The translations under genes were made by a program, and so were the position numbers. DNA of 64,000 nucleotides from Cheilinus undulatus (taxonomy: Eukaryota > Chordata > Actinopteri > Labriformes > Labridae), in NCBI RefSeq assembly GCF_018320785.1, contig NC_054869.1, forward strand, positions 29,738,289 through 29,802,288, given 5' to 3'. Of the stretch, positions 38,265-51,400 are shown in pieces. Below the pieces are notes generated by a model. That model had not been told where the DNA came from. It did no database searches and saw only the letters and a list, made by a program, of their open reading frames with translations. Each line of letters opens with the position of its first letter. Within the stretch, counting starts at the first letter, position 1.

Positions 38265-38593
38265 TTTTAGATGACAAACTGTGCCTATCATTTCACATTT
38301 CCAGACAGCAGAGAACTGACAGGATGATAAAAAAATATTTTTTAGAGTCTGGAGCAGGAAGTATCAATCTCCTGTGCACTCATGATCAACCAGTTGATCA
38401 ATATTCATCCCCATTTGTCTGTGTGTGTTTGTGTGAAATCCTGATCTGTGGAAGTTGGTGATCTGTCTTGGGTAAATCATAATCTTCACTTATTTTGTGT
38501 GATTTTGCAGATTAAAGAGCTGTCTTATGCTATTCGTGAACTCTCGTTTACCCTTGCTAAATTTTTCTCATTAAACCTGTTTTGTTTGTGTAG

Positions 38594-38675
38594 AATGCCG
38601 GCTAAAATAAGCGAATGCTCTTTGGTTGTTCTCATTGTTTTACCTTCATTTCTGCACTGTTTTGGTACAAACAAG
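38594..38675 (+). other. Candidate alternative 5' exon of the prolactin receptor
   Basis: Preceded by the acceptor TTTGTTTGTGTAG and followed by the donor AACAAG|GTACAC. An ATG at 38595 opens 27 codons with a hydrophobic core (LVVLIVLPSFLHCF). It ends in phase 0 and would splice in frame to 38746, where a second acceptor (CTTTTTCAG) lies 18 bases before the presumed receptor ATG. The intervening intron would be only 70 bases. It is either a 5' UTR exon or an alternative N-terminus. Confidence 0.4.
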
Positions 38676-38763
38676 GTACACAGTGAAGTCATGGGTTTTT
38701 GTCCCCTCATTAACTGCATGCTGGTGTTGCCACTTCCTTTTTCAGGACATAAAACTCTCTGGG

Positions 38764-41700
38764 ATGAGGGGAGATCTTCGGTTGGCCCTGCTCCTACTGC
38801 TGTCTGCAGCTGTAGACTCCAACAGTGAGTGGAAAGGCTTGAATGACATTATTTTTGTATTATGATATGATGTTTAAAGTTTCTGCTTAATCAAACTTTA
38901 AACAGTGAGATAGAAACAGGCAGATAGTTTGGTTTTATTTGTGAAAGTTTTGGTATCTGCTGTTGGTTTTTTCCTAAAATTTATAAATGTTTATTTCAAC
39001 AATATATAATTTCGGAATACTGTGTCTTGTGATCTTGATCTGAATGATCCACAGCTATCCCCAATACCTGCCAAAAATGCTTCACTTTCATGCACCTCTA
39101 TGCAAATGTGACACTACTTTGAAATATTTGTCTCATCCTGTTTCAGTAAGTATCCTAATCACTTATAATGTAAAAAACATAAAAGCAATATAAGGTCACG
39201 CCTTGCAACATTTTCTTAACACTTTCTGAACTGCACATCTGAGTTAAATGGCACCAGATTTAAATAAAATACAGCAAGATCAAAAATCATATTCAAGAGT
39301 TAGATGATCAGCTTTAGTGATACCGAGTTTGTTTGCTAATTGGCTCCTGTCTTGTACCACTACATCCAAATGTTGGCTTCTGGGTTTAAGGCAACATAAA
39401 TGACAATATTGCCATAAAAAAATAAAGTTTATTATCTTCAATCAGTTCTCAGCTTTTGTAGACGACGTCTGGCAAATGTCGTGTTTTTTAATTGTGTTTG
39501 ACTCAAAATGGGAAGCCTGTTTTTCACATTTGTTGCTAGGCACATCTCCACCAGGCAAACCAGTCCTGCTGAGCTGCAGGTCCCCTGAGAAGGAGACGTT
39601 TACATGCTGGTGGGAGCCAGGACCAGATGGAGGTCTGCCGACAACATACCGCCTCTATTATGAGAGAGAAAGGTCAGCATAATGGTCAGAATGTTTTTTT
39701 AACTATGCCCTTCAGCAGTGGTTCATAACTAAAATACAGAAAAGTTCTCAGAGCAAAGAAAGATGGGTAACCGATTGCTAGTGTCAATCCAGGGATTTAA
39801 TACTGTACAGTGTTGAATCTTACCCCTAAGAAACCAGGTCCCAGCTTCAGTTTCAGATATTACCCGAACAAGTGAAAGTAAAGCTGTTGTTGAGTGGGCA
39901 GGGAGTGGAAAAATACCAGGTCCCTTGTTCACACATTTGTGCTCAGTGAACTGAGCAGAGATCTGTTGTTGTGCAGGGGAACGGCAGACTTTCATTGTCC
40001 CACCTGTGTAAACTTCACCCACTCTTATCCAAGGACAAAATCATCCAAACTCTAAAAGTTCAAGATGTTTCAAGGGAAGCAGCATCTGCTCAGCATTTTG
40101 TGGTTAAACAGCCAAAAGATTTGTAATACTTTAAGGCTCATAGAGAATAACTCCTACTACTGATGTTGATCCCTTAACATGAGCGCTCACTGACGACAGA
40201 TAAATGTCGACCACATATTACATGCAGACTTATTTCTTTGTCATTAAGCATCTTGTTTCGTCTTTGCACAGATTAGATGGAATACACGAGTGTCCAGATT
40301 ATCAATCAGCCAGCAAGAATTCCTGTTTCTTTGACAAGAATCACACATCCATCTGGGTCGACTACTACCTGACAGTGGTGGCCTTTAATGACCTCGGAAA
40401 TACAACTTCAGACCCCCTTAAGATAGATGTGATGGATATTGGTAAGATTACATGAGTCAAGCATAGTAAAAACATTTTTTCTACAATCTGTTTGTTTTTT
40501 ACAGACTATGCTTGTCTCAGCTGTGTTTTTGTGTCACTTTGGCAAAAAAAATCACTGTGGTATTGTCACTTTGAGCTATTGATGACTTCTTGGCTTGTGA
40601 ACTCTTTGGAGAAGATGCTAATACTGCAGGAAACTATCTGCATTGAATCAGACAGTGATTAACATGATTGGGTACAGTCTATCATATTTCACATGTTTTG
40701 TTTGATTATGCAGGTTGCAGCAAATGTTTGTATTTTATGCATTTATACAAAGATGTTGAACATATTAGATGTGATAATTGCTTAAACATAGGTATCCTTG
40801 TTATCGTTAGGGTATGAGCATGCTATTTTGTCTGGTTACAGCCTCACAGGAGTGATGTGATTTGTTATTTATGTCTTTGGTGGCAGTGAAGCCCGACCCT
40901 CCTGAAAATGTGACCCTGCTTGTGAAGGACATCGAGGACAGTCCACATCTCCATATCAGCTGGGAACCTCCTCATAACACAGACACCAAGTCTGGCTGGG
41001 TCACCATTAAATATGAAATAAGAGTCAAACAAGGGAACAACAAGTGGAAGGTGAGTTTATATATATATATTTCTCAACATTAGGGTCAAATAGTTTAACA
41101 AAATCAAAATCAACATATCTTTCTTACTGAAGGACCGCTACATGTTGTTTGTTGTAAGGGCTTATTAGGAGTCCCTCTGTGATCTTCAGATAAAGTGTCT
41201 GCCCCATTGTCAGCATATAGGATTGCAGCCTGCTATCACTTTCAAACTGATCAACAGATCTTTTACTATAAAGGTTCAATACTTGACAGTCATGACTGAA
41301 TCAAAGTCATCTGAACCTTTTAAATGTTTACTTTATTTTTCTGTGATTAAGTTCATGTTAAAATCTTCAGTCTACCAAACGGTAAATAAATTACCCCTTG
41401 TATGAGACAGTCAAAAAATATTAAAAAACATGACAAAGAAAACAGTTTGAAATATAAAATAGTTGAATTTTAAAATGTTGTAAAAAGGTCAGATTAATCA
41501 TAATTAACTACAGAAAATCTGAGATTAATTGCGGTGTAAAAATGTTAATATTTTGACAGCCCTAGAGATAATCTTTTGTTTTAGTCATGAAAATATATTG
41601 CATTTTGATTTTTATTTACAGATTTCTATTTATGATTGAATTATAAGCATATAGATTATAATTCTAAGTTGCAATAAAAAACACAGAAAGGAGGTGAACG

Positions 41701-43862
41701 AAGTGAGTAGTTTTTGCTTCTTACTTTATTGTCTGATAGAAGAATACAACATATAATCTTGTGTGAAAGAAAATTGAATTTATGAAAAAAGTTCTAAAAA
41801 TGTGGAAAAAAAGAGGAAAAAGTACAATTAAAAATATTCTTCCATAAATTTGAGAAGGCTTTAGAGTCAAATTTGTGAGTTTTGTAAAGTGATCCAACGA
41901 AGTTTAGTCAGAGCAAAGGCAATCTGAATTTAGGAACAAGAGTATTTTAAGGCTGCTAATCTGCAATTTTCATATCCTCCCTCTTCATGTGTGGTTTCGC
42001 TCCAGGTACTCCGACTTCCTCCTGCCGTCTAAAGACATGTTTGTTAGGTTAACTGGTGACTCTGATTTATCTGTGGATGGTAGCGCTTCTGCTTGTTTGT
42101 CTCTGCATGTCAGTCTTGTGATTGACTCTCGACTAGTTTGAGGTGTATGTACTCTTGAGAGGCAGGGATCAGCAGAGATCTCTTCCAGCACCCCCCCTGC
42201 AACACTGAGCAAGTGGTGTGATGATGGATGGACTTTCAAAAATGTAAAATTGAAGCAAGTTGAGTTAGTCAGCCAGTAGAAGGTGATAAAGGCCTTTATC
42301 CAGGACTAGTAACGTACTTCAACACTGGTTCATAGTAAAGCATCAGAGCATAAACCAAAATCAGTTCACTAAAATGTAATTAAACAAGCAAAAAGATGAA
42401 CTCCCAACTACAGTTTAACTCAAATGTGATCTGAACCTGCACACCAGATGGTTTCTGATTATTTTCCTCTGTAGGAGTACATGTCAGGAACACAGACCCA
42501 TTTTAGCCTGTACAGCATCAGTCCTGGGGTGGAATACACAGTCCAGGTGCGCTGTAGATTAGACCACGGCTCTTGGAGTGAGTGGAGCAATACTTCTGAT
42601 GTGAAAATCCCAGACTGTGAGTGTTTGTTTTGGCTCTATTGTGAAATCACAGCTACTGAAAACCTATTAATCAGTAATAGTTTTTTTTGTTGTTTTAGTT
42701 GTTTTTTTTGTAATTTTTTAATTTAGATCTCCATGAGAGACCTTTCTGGATTATGGCTTCCACTCTCTTTATAATCCCATTATCAGCAACACTTGGCATC
42801 CTGGTCATTAAGAGAAGCTAGTAAGTAGCTCTTGCAGAAAAAATGATGCATCTCTCTTTGAAATAAAGTCAAAACGACAGTCATGACTTATTCTTGTTCC
42901 TGAAGCTTGAAGCAGTGTGTTCTGCCACCTATCCCGGGGCCAAAGATAAGAGGAGTTGATTTTCAGCTTCTGAAGGTAACACAGCAACTCCAAGATGTTT
43001 TCTCTTGGCTTTATAACAGCGGTGAAGTGATAATATACTGAATAACTTTAATCAATCTTTTCAGAGTGGGCCATCTGATGACGTGATCAATGCCTTTAAC
43101 CAGAACTTCCCTCTGATGGAAGCCTGGAAAGATCAGATGGACGACTACTTAATTGTCACTGAAAATGACAGTGGACTTAATCGTGATTCCTTCATCTCTC
43201 AAGAAAGGAAAAACAGCTGGACATTTCCCAGCAGCTTCTGCTTAAACTCTGACATCCAATGTAGAGAGTCAAGACCAAGCTTAAATGACCAGGAGAAAGC
43301 AGGAAAAACAAAGAATGAGAACGATAATTTTGACAAAAGCAACAAGTCTCTCCCAGAGATGAGTTTGTCAGACATGGAGCAAACACAGCAACATGCTCAG
43401 AAGCTGCAGGGCCCAGGTTTAAACTTGATCACAGAAGCAAAAGATCACTCAAACCACAAAAACACAATCATTCCATTCACAAACAGCGATTATGTGGATA
43501 TTCAGAGACATGACAACCAGCAGGAGGAAGATGTGAAACAGCTGCAGTACAGCAGAGTGAGAGATACAAATACTGACATTAATCTCATCCTGAATAAAGG
43601 AAATTTACTCTTCAGCTCTGGATATATGGACATTCAAAGACAAGAGGAGAACACGTCAGATGGCTACAGCAGAGTGAAAGAGGTGGAAGGTGACAGTGTG
43701 GTCATCCTGCAGAAACAAATGAGATCAGCTGACCCACACTACAAAGACAAGGCCAACAATTACATAGCCTGTGACTTTCAGAATCAAGGAAATTTGAATG
43801 GAGCCAGTAAAGAGCTGAACAGTGGATATGTAGATGCCACCCCTGCATCACTATTAATGTAA
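38764..43862 (+). CDS. prlr: Prolactin receptor, class I cytokine receptor, 8 coding exons
   Basis: Coding exons: 38764-38824, 39540-39672, 40272-40441, 40887-41050, 42475-42616, 42727-42820, 42906-42975, 43065-43862; phases agree, 543 residues. A signal peptide ([15 protein letters not shown]) precedes two fibronectin-III domains. The first has both cysteine pairs (LLSCRSP...FTCWWEPG and HECPDY...NSCFF); the second has WSEWS at 210-214. The membrane span is about 230-250 and box 1, PPIPGPK, is at 262-268. Intracellular tyrosines sit in YVDIQ, YMDIQ and a C-terminal GYVDATP, candidate STAT5 sites. The receptor binds prolactin and signals through JAK2; in fish this matters for osmoregulation. 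PPGKP and [18 protein letters not shown] separate it from the growth hormone receptor. Fish carry two paralogues (prlra, prlrb); the short tail hints at prlrb, but I cannot decide. Confidence 0.93.
41990..42235 (+). repeat. Decayed dispersed fish repeat in prolactin receptor intron
   Basis: Contains CAGGTACTCCGACTTCCTCC and AAAGACATGTTTGTTAGGTT, followed by AACTGGTGACTCTGA. This is a wording I know from a very common teleost interspersed repeat. Boundaries and family are not resolved. Confidence 0.5.
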
Positions 43863-45439
43863 TTTTTTTTTAAAATATGCAATGTTTATGCACAAATTAG
43901 TTATTTCCATGCTAAGATTTTCACAATATAAAAAAATCCTGTAATCAGATGATTTGTTAAAAAAGCAGACATCCATTAATCCATCAAAGTAAAACATCTT
44001 AAAATAATTGTGCAGATTATTGCTGCAGGTAATTATAGCAACTTTAATGGAAAAGCCACAGGCACTACTGGTCCTCTGAAAGTTGAAAGTTTTTCCAGTG
44101 ATACCTGTCTGATGGATTTGCTCAAAAGTATTCCACCGTTCATTCTTTAGGCAGAGTCAAATTTCTTTGGTGTTATCAACAAATGAGACAGATTGCCTTG
44201 ATTTGTGGTGCAGACATTCATATTTGACAATGACTGTTTGTAGAGTGCATTTAAAAGTCATATCCACTGTGAAAATGTTATTTATTAAGGCTTCACTTTA
44301 TATTTGAGAACCGTTTAATGCTTTGAAACGTTCTGAAATAAATTCAATCCATTTTTGACAAAATGAAGTTTTAATAGTGATTTATTTCAAACCAGTTTGC
44401 TGATTTTGATTGTAAAACTAGCATGTTAGTGCATTGAAAAAATAATCACATTATGGTAAGTTGATATTTTTCCAGGAAATATATCTGTACTCGTCTACTG
44501 GAAAGTTGTTTTAAGAACTCAATCAACAAAGATATTTCACAGGAACATTAGGCCAATTTAGCTCCTAAAATACTACTGATTCACAGCTTACTACCACAGA
44601 ATGTATTAAACCACCTTATTGTGAAGAATATATCGATTAGGTAACTCTTTAAGAAACCCACTTCCTGTTTGTAGCAGATAATTATGATAAAATAGACAAA
44701 AATCTAAGTGGTACATACACAGGTGATGTTTCCTAACCTCAAGTTGATGTTTCTTCTGTAAACAGAAAAATGAACACCACCATTTTACAGCTCGTCCCAG
44801 CATGTCAAATAGTACCCTGGTGGTGTCACACAAACAATGCCAGAAATATCTTGCCACTTAATTATTAAGATTTCTTATTTATGACCATGTAACTGCAATG
44901 CCTGTGGTCCTATGTCTCCCTTTGTTTCCTGGCATTATTCTGCTGTTCATGTTGAAAAAATTAAAGAATGGATGAAAGGAAAAACTGCACCATCATGGCT
45001 CCAAAATCAAACCAAACTATAAAATAAAATTAATAGTGTCTTAGTACTGTATGATTACTCTTCTTACATTCATCATGTAAACCTCTACACATCCTCAGAG
45101 CACAGTCACAGACATCACTGTAGAAAATTAATTAAATTCATATTGTAGTTTCTCTTAAAGTGACTGAATTGGTTCAGTAACCAAATCAGTGTTTATACCT
45201 TCCAGTTTATGACTTAAGTGTATATGTAAAATATACATCCTATGTTTGATTATCTTAAACACAAAAATATAACTTCCTAAAAATAAAACAAAGGATTTCA
45301 TAATTTATTTAAAAAATACTAACATCATGATTAATTTCCTTACAAAATCTCCAGGTTGAGGTTTTTCATTCTACATTTTTAAGCTGGTGATCATCATCAC
45401 AGTTTATTTTTTGTTTTAGGCACAAAAAGTTCACCGCTG
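43863..45439. other. Convergent gap between prolactin receptor and secisbp2
   Basis: AT-rich 3' flanks of both genes. A plus-strand AATAAA at 44337-44342 is a likely receptor polyadenylation signal, about 475 bases after the stop. No exons or recognisable repeats otherwise. Confidence 0.65.
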
Positions 45440-48400
45440 TCAGCTCTTCTCCTCTTCATCGAGGATGTCAGTGCATTCACTGTCCAAGTGCATGGAGTTC
45501 ATCTGTTCCTCAAAGTTCAGGAACTTGTGGTTGTAGTCTTTCTCCAACATTTTCTTCCAAATTTTGACTAAAGGAGAAACACAAAAACATCATAAGCAGC
45601 ATGGATTTAAGGGCTAAATTCATGAACTTCAAGCTAAAACTGGGATTTAACTTGACAAACTAAATATAATAGAGATCAGGTATGGGAAATCATGAACATA
45701 ACTCACTGTATTCTGGTTCTTCTAGCTGTGTGGGTTCAGCACTGGGCACAGCCTCTGTCAGACTGCTGACCTCCAGCTCTTCCTTCGTGTTGGCTGTCTG
45801 CTCCTCTTCCGCCTGCTCTGACTGCTCCAAGCTCGACACCATCACCTCATATGCTTGTCTGGCCTCAGAGGACAGCTCGATCATCTTATGGTAGAAGTCC
45901 TGCAGGTTAAGAGAATTAAAAAAAGGAACACAAATTAAATGCTGATTTTAGTAACATAAATGCTTATTTCATGAGTAATACTAAATGTCAGCTGAATATC
46001 AACCCAACCTGTGCACCATCATAGTTGAAGATACCCACAAGGCTCACGGGCACTGCTTTGTTAACACAATGACCCAAAGCTTTCCTGGAGAGAGCGAACA
46101 CAAACGGCACCCCCTGTTCACGACAAGTGTCAATGATTGTGTACAGAGCCTCATCCAGGCCTCCTGCAAAAAGACACATTTTCTATTAATTAAAGTATCA
46201 GTATTTGTTTTCCAGCTCACATCCATACCTTTCCATTGAACCTACATTTATATTAGTACATTTTATTTATTTATTTAAATGTATTTTACCAGGAAAACCT
46301 CATCGATATTAAAAATCTCATTTCCTAGAGAAATGAAACATGTGAAACAAAAGGTTGCAAATAAACAGCTGTGGTAATATGATTTGTACATTAGGATGAA
46401 TAATTCTATTCCTTTTTCACTTTGAAAAAATATAAGTCTGCCACAATGTTTGTATTTTATATTTCAGTACTTGTGTCCTTCATTTAAGATTGTAAAGTAA
46501 AACAGATATGAAACTACAATTGATGGTTGCTTTTTTTGGAGAAACCAAAGTTGGACCAAAGAGTTCTTTCATTTTGTCAATCTGCATAATGAACCATCAA
46601 ACTGCTGTTTTGTCAGACTGGCAGGAAAGCAAAAAAGAAAATGCTCTACACACGTATAAAGAAAAGCTCTCAGAGGCACAGGGGGGCTACCTTTTGACTG
46701 GATGCGCTCACAGTTGGGTGAGATGATGACACATTTGACCTTTCTGAGTTTGAGGTGCTTCAGGACCTCCCTTAGCCCCATCACAATGCGTCTCTTCATG
46801 CGGGCCTTCATTGGGTCCTTCTGGTACAGGCGGTCTTGGAAACGGACCAGCTCTTTCAGCAGATCTGTCACACACTTGTCCACATCTTTACTCAGCATCT
46901 GGCTGCAATAACTGACATGTGCAACAAAATACAACTAACATTAGCATAGAGTAAAAAACTATTTAGGATGAACTGTTTCTTTATTTCTCAACCAAGAACA
47001 AAAGACACCAACCCAGCAAACAACAATTTGTGATACCATTGAAACAACAGTTTTCCATCTTACTCTCTGAACTTTCTGCTGTGGATTTTTGGTCGATTGG
47101 CTGGGAGAGTCACAGGTAAAGTGGTTTGCTGCTCTGCAGTGTCTTCCTTTTGTTCTTCTTTGTCGAGCTCTTGCCCATCCTCTTTGTCCAGATGGTCAGA
47201 GCCATTTAACTCTGACTTATCCTCGTCAGGCTCCTCTGTAGGACTTCCAACTTCACCTGAGATTTAGGACCACCATAAACACACCAACGTTGGGTATAAA
47301 AAAGAGACAGGACCTGATTTATTCTATTATTTTAAGATCTCGCTCTTACCTGTGGCACTGGTGTCACACTGGTCTTCTGCGGGTTTGTCTGCTATGAACT
47401 CATTTTCAGGCAGCAGGCCCATCTCCTCCAGCAAACGCCTTTGTTTCCTCTCCTCCCTTTCTTTCAGAATGATCTAAGGAACAGGCAGAAATGAACTGAG
47501 AAGGCTGTAAAGACTAAACACACTCCCTAATAAATGGAGTACATTTTTATTCATCTCATAGCAAAAGAATAGACATACCTTCTTGAGAGGAGTGGGTTTC
47601 TTGGCTTTAGGCACTTCTCTCTGCTTTCCTTTCTTCACTAAGGGGCTGGTGGAGTCCAGAGGGTTGTGTGCAATTTTATCTTGCTGCCATGGTGCTTTCT
47701 TCTGGACTGGTGGCTGCTTCTGGACTACGGGAAGTCCTCCACCAACTGGTAAGACATTTACACGAGATTTACACTGGGCTGGGCTTTAAATTAAAGAACA
47801 ACAAGTTTAAGTATTGAATTATTCTATTGAAAAAAAAAAAGAGAAATAAGGAAGCTACAGTTGAAAGTCCACAATGCTAATAATAATATACTCCACCTGA
47901 AAGAATGACTGGCTTGGCATCCTGCTTGGCTTTCTGAGACTGTTGCTTCTTTTCCAGGACAGACAACATGTTTCCAATGTCGAGCTGAACAGGAACTTTG
48001 CTCTTCTTTCCAGATACCTTTTCAGCTTTCTAAAAACATTCAAGAACAATGGAAAAAAATAAGTTAAACCTCTTGTTCACAGTGACATCTGTTCAAATTA
48101 GGACAAATACTAAATCATGCTGTGCCTTTTTAGTTGTCTCTGTAGGTGCAGATTTTGTTGCAGGTGATTTTCCCTTAATTTGTTCAGCAGACTGATGAAC
48201 ATCTTTTTGGTTTTCCTAAAAAGTAAATTACAAGCATTTTTCATACAACAAATATAACATTAAAATGCTCCCCCTATGTAATAGTTTTGCATTTCTGTAA
48301 TGATGGACCATATTCTTTTTGTAGAGTAAAAATGAACTATATTAACCTCATTGCATAGTTTTGCTGCATAGCTGCTTGTAACCAATCTGGTAGTCCCAGT

Positions 48401-51400
48401 AAAAGCAACATTCAAGTCTGGAAACTCCTCTTCATCCTGGCAAGACGAGAGACCAACAGATATCCTTTTAATTAAGAGATTTTACTTTTCAAAAATGCTC
48501 ACATGTGGCTTCTGCAGTTGGAATAAGTTAAACTTATGATGCAGGTTTTACTGACCTCAAATTTTGGGGGCTCCTGATACACTGCTGTCACTTCTGATTC
48601 AGCTTCTGCGTTTTCACCAGCACCTTTAGCTTTTTTCTTCTTTTTCTTTCGTTTTTTCTTCCCTGAGGCTTCATCTTCTGGCTCCACAGCAGATTCCTCC
48701 ATCTGACAAGGAACAAACAAACAAAAAAAACAAAACAAAACAGGGCAGACAGAAATGGTGCAGCAGAGGAGAACACAGGTTACTTACCAAAGAAACAGAT
48801 ACAAAGCTGCAACACATTTAAAATACCAATAATTGTTTATCATTTTTTGTTCTGAGATATTTTTTAGATAGAAAACCTTGTTGGCCAAGACAACTGTCTT
48901 GATCACTGTGGAGATTCTGTACAAAGTGAGGCAAGTTATCAGTACAGATTGACTTGATACAGCAAATAAATACAATTTGGTTGCTAAAAATGGAAAAAGT
49001 GCCTCACTTCCCTGTTAAGTTCAACTTTAATAAAGCTTTTTAAAATTGTGGTTTTAATCAAACAGTTGTTGTTCTGTTGTGCTGACAGAATCAAATTTAC
49101 ATAAAGACCCAAAAACTCTGAGTACCTCACATTACTGTAGTTTGGCACCTTGTATTTTTTTACTGTTACACCAGTCTCACTTCAAGTTTCCTGATGCATA
49201 TCTCCTCCAAACCAGCTATCACATAAAAACAGGCAGCAGGCTCAAAATTATTCAAGACATCTAGAAAGAGTTTTTGTTACCTTTTAAACCCTTTTGTTTT
49301 TTAAGCATTCCAGAATTTTCAGGAGCTGAGGCTTCTCTTTGGAAAGTTAGCTTCTTCATTAAAATCTAAAACAAAAGACACCATCTCACCTGCATGCTGT
49401 TGCTGCTGGTTGTTTTTTCTTTAGGGACAGGTTTCTTTGGAGGTTGAGAGGCGACGTTGGCCCAGGATGTCACCACTGGCTGATCTGTTAATGTAAATAA
49501 AAACAAATAACACTGATGATCTATATACATAACGAGTTATTATGCTACAGTTAATTCAAACCTACCCAACAATGTAGCGGCAGAATCTGGCTGAACATTC
49601 TTAGCAATTTCTTGGCAATCAGACTGTGTAGGGGACTCTGTCTTTCCAGCCTGTTCAGAAGAAAATTGCAGAACCAGCTTACAACAATAAACAAATCTTG
49701 TTCAATAAACTCTCTCAAATAATACATTAAATTCTATTAGTATCACTTATCTCATTTTTTTTTTTTTTACCGTTACCTTGTCTTACAGCAGGGAACATAC
49801 TGTGTTCATCTCTTCAATATCACAACTGAAATTTTGGCAAACTCACCTTCCAGGAAGAGGCAGATCTTTGAGAAATAGGACCCCAGCACCCACTCTGAAA
49901 ATGAGCAGGGTCTGCTTTACTTGGCATGACACCAGCTAACTCTGGGAAATCAGTCATCTTCACCTCAAAGGGAATCGAGGGTGACTGAGATGGTATCGAC
50001 TTCTCTCCAGAGTTCGAGTCAGATCTGGCACCTCTAACATCTATTGACCAATCACAAGCAGGGAAAGAGGTGTATGCAGGCACTTAATGCGATAAAAAGT
50101 GGTCATCAAAACAAAAAATATATGGTAATATGTGATTTCTACCTTTTCTATGAGCATTGCGTTGGTTCTTGCCCATTCCTTTGCTCTGAGATGGAGTATA
50201 ATTGTTGGTTTTTGAAGTCTGTAATGGTGGGTAAAAAGGGATTACATTATAATCATGAATATTTTTTGTTTCATATGTAAAAATTTACTCAAAAAGAAAA
50301 AAACCTTTGCTTGGGGGTTCCGTACAGTCCTTTCTCTCTGCAGAAAATCATCGCTGTTCTCTCTAACACGACGGCTGCTGCTGTAGCCATGAACCCTTGA
50401 CACATCTCCTCCTCTTCCTGCAGGCATTCCATTTGTTTTTGATGGACTCTGCTTAAAGCTCACATCTGACTGGTTCCTACAGAAAGTCCAGAGATTAAAA
50501 TAATAAAACTAATTAAATAAACAAATGAATATAACAAGTCTGAAAGGGTGTGTCAGGGGTGAAAGCATTTCTGTGTTCTGAGAATAATTTAAACACGCAG
50601 TATTTGATCTTTGCTGCAAATTGCTAAATTATAATTATAAATACACCACATGTGCAGGGTTTCTTTTTATTACCAGACACTTAAACAATAGAAACTTATC
50701 TCCACACATGCTTTTCTTATTGCAGCATGATTCATGTCATTCTGGTGAAAGAAAGAACCTTCGGAACCTGAACCTATCATCCAATAAATTGTTAGGGGTA
50801 TATATTTAACATCTACTATTGATGCTACAATATAATCAACTCATTGTCTTTTGGTGTCATTTGGAGTAGCACTACATCCACTTTAGAGCTATGGAAGTAC
50901 TGCAGTTGTTTTTATGATTTATTTTAATTAGGACGTTACTAACATCGTGCTTCTTCTCCTCTTACTCTAGTGGGCCTTCTTTCTTTGCACATGGCCCTTA
51001 AATGACCTTACATGGGCGTAAAAGGATGTTTCTCTATGCTAATTAGAAGAAACATGCATATGCATCTATCTTAGGAGCCGCTGACATTCATCAACTTCAG
51101 AACACAGGTGCCAACTATTAAGCAGCGTAAGAATGTGTCATGAATCCCACACAGGCTTCTCTTCAAATTGTAGAACAATCTCAAGAAGGTATTGGTAAAT
51201 GAGGCCATGTGTCCCCATGCGTGATACCCTCATAGTATGAAATATATAAAAGAACATAAACCTAGTAAATGATCCTTTAAGAGGTTTATGTTCTTAGGAA
51301 TGTTGCTACTTTGGTCAAATGTTCACTGTTTGCTGGGCTGACATGTTGAAATGACCAAACTCGGCATACAGATGTTGCCCATCTTGAAAACCTATAACCT

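Larger units (their letters stand above)
35609..38593. other. Head-to-head gap between malt1 and the prolactin receptor
   Basis: Roughly 3 kb containing both promoters. Next to malt1 (35609-35800) the DNA is GC-richer, as expected for its 5' UTR. At 36420/36421 the plus strand has a near-consensus donor, ACTGAG|GTAAGTGAAC. It could end a non-coding first exon of the receptor gene starting somewhere after 36240; this is inference from the splice site alone. The remainder is an hAT element (36660-37460) and AT-rich DNA. Confidence 0.45.
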
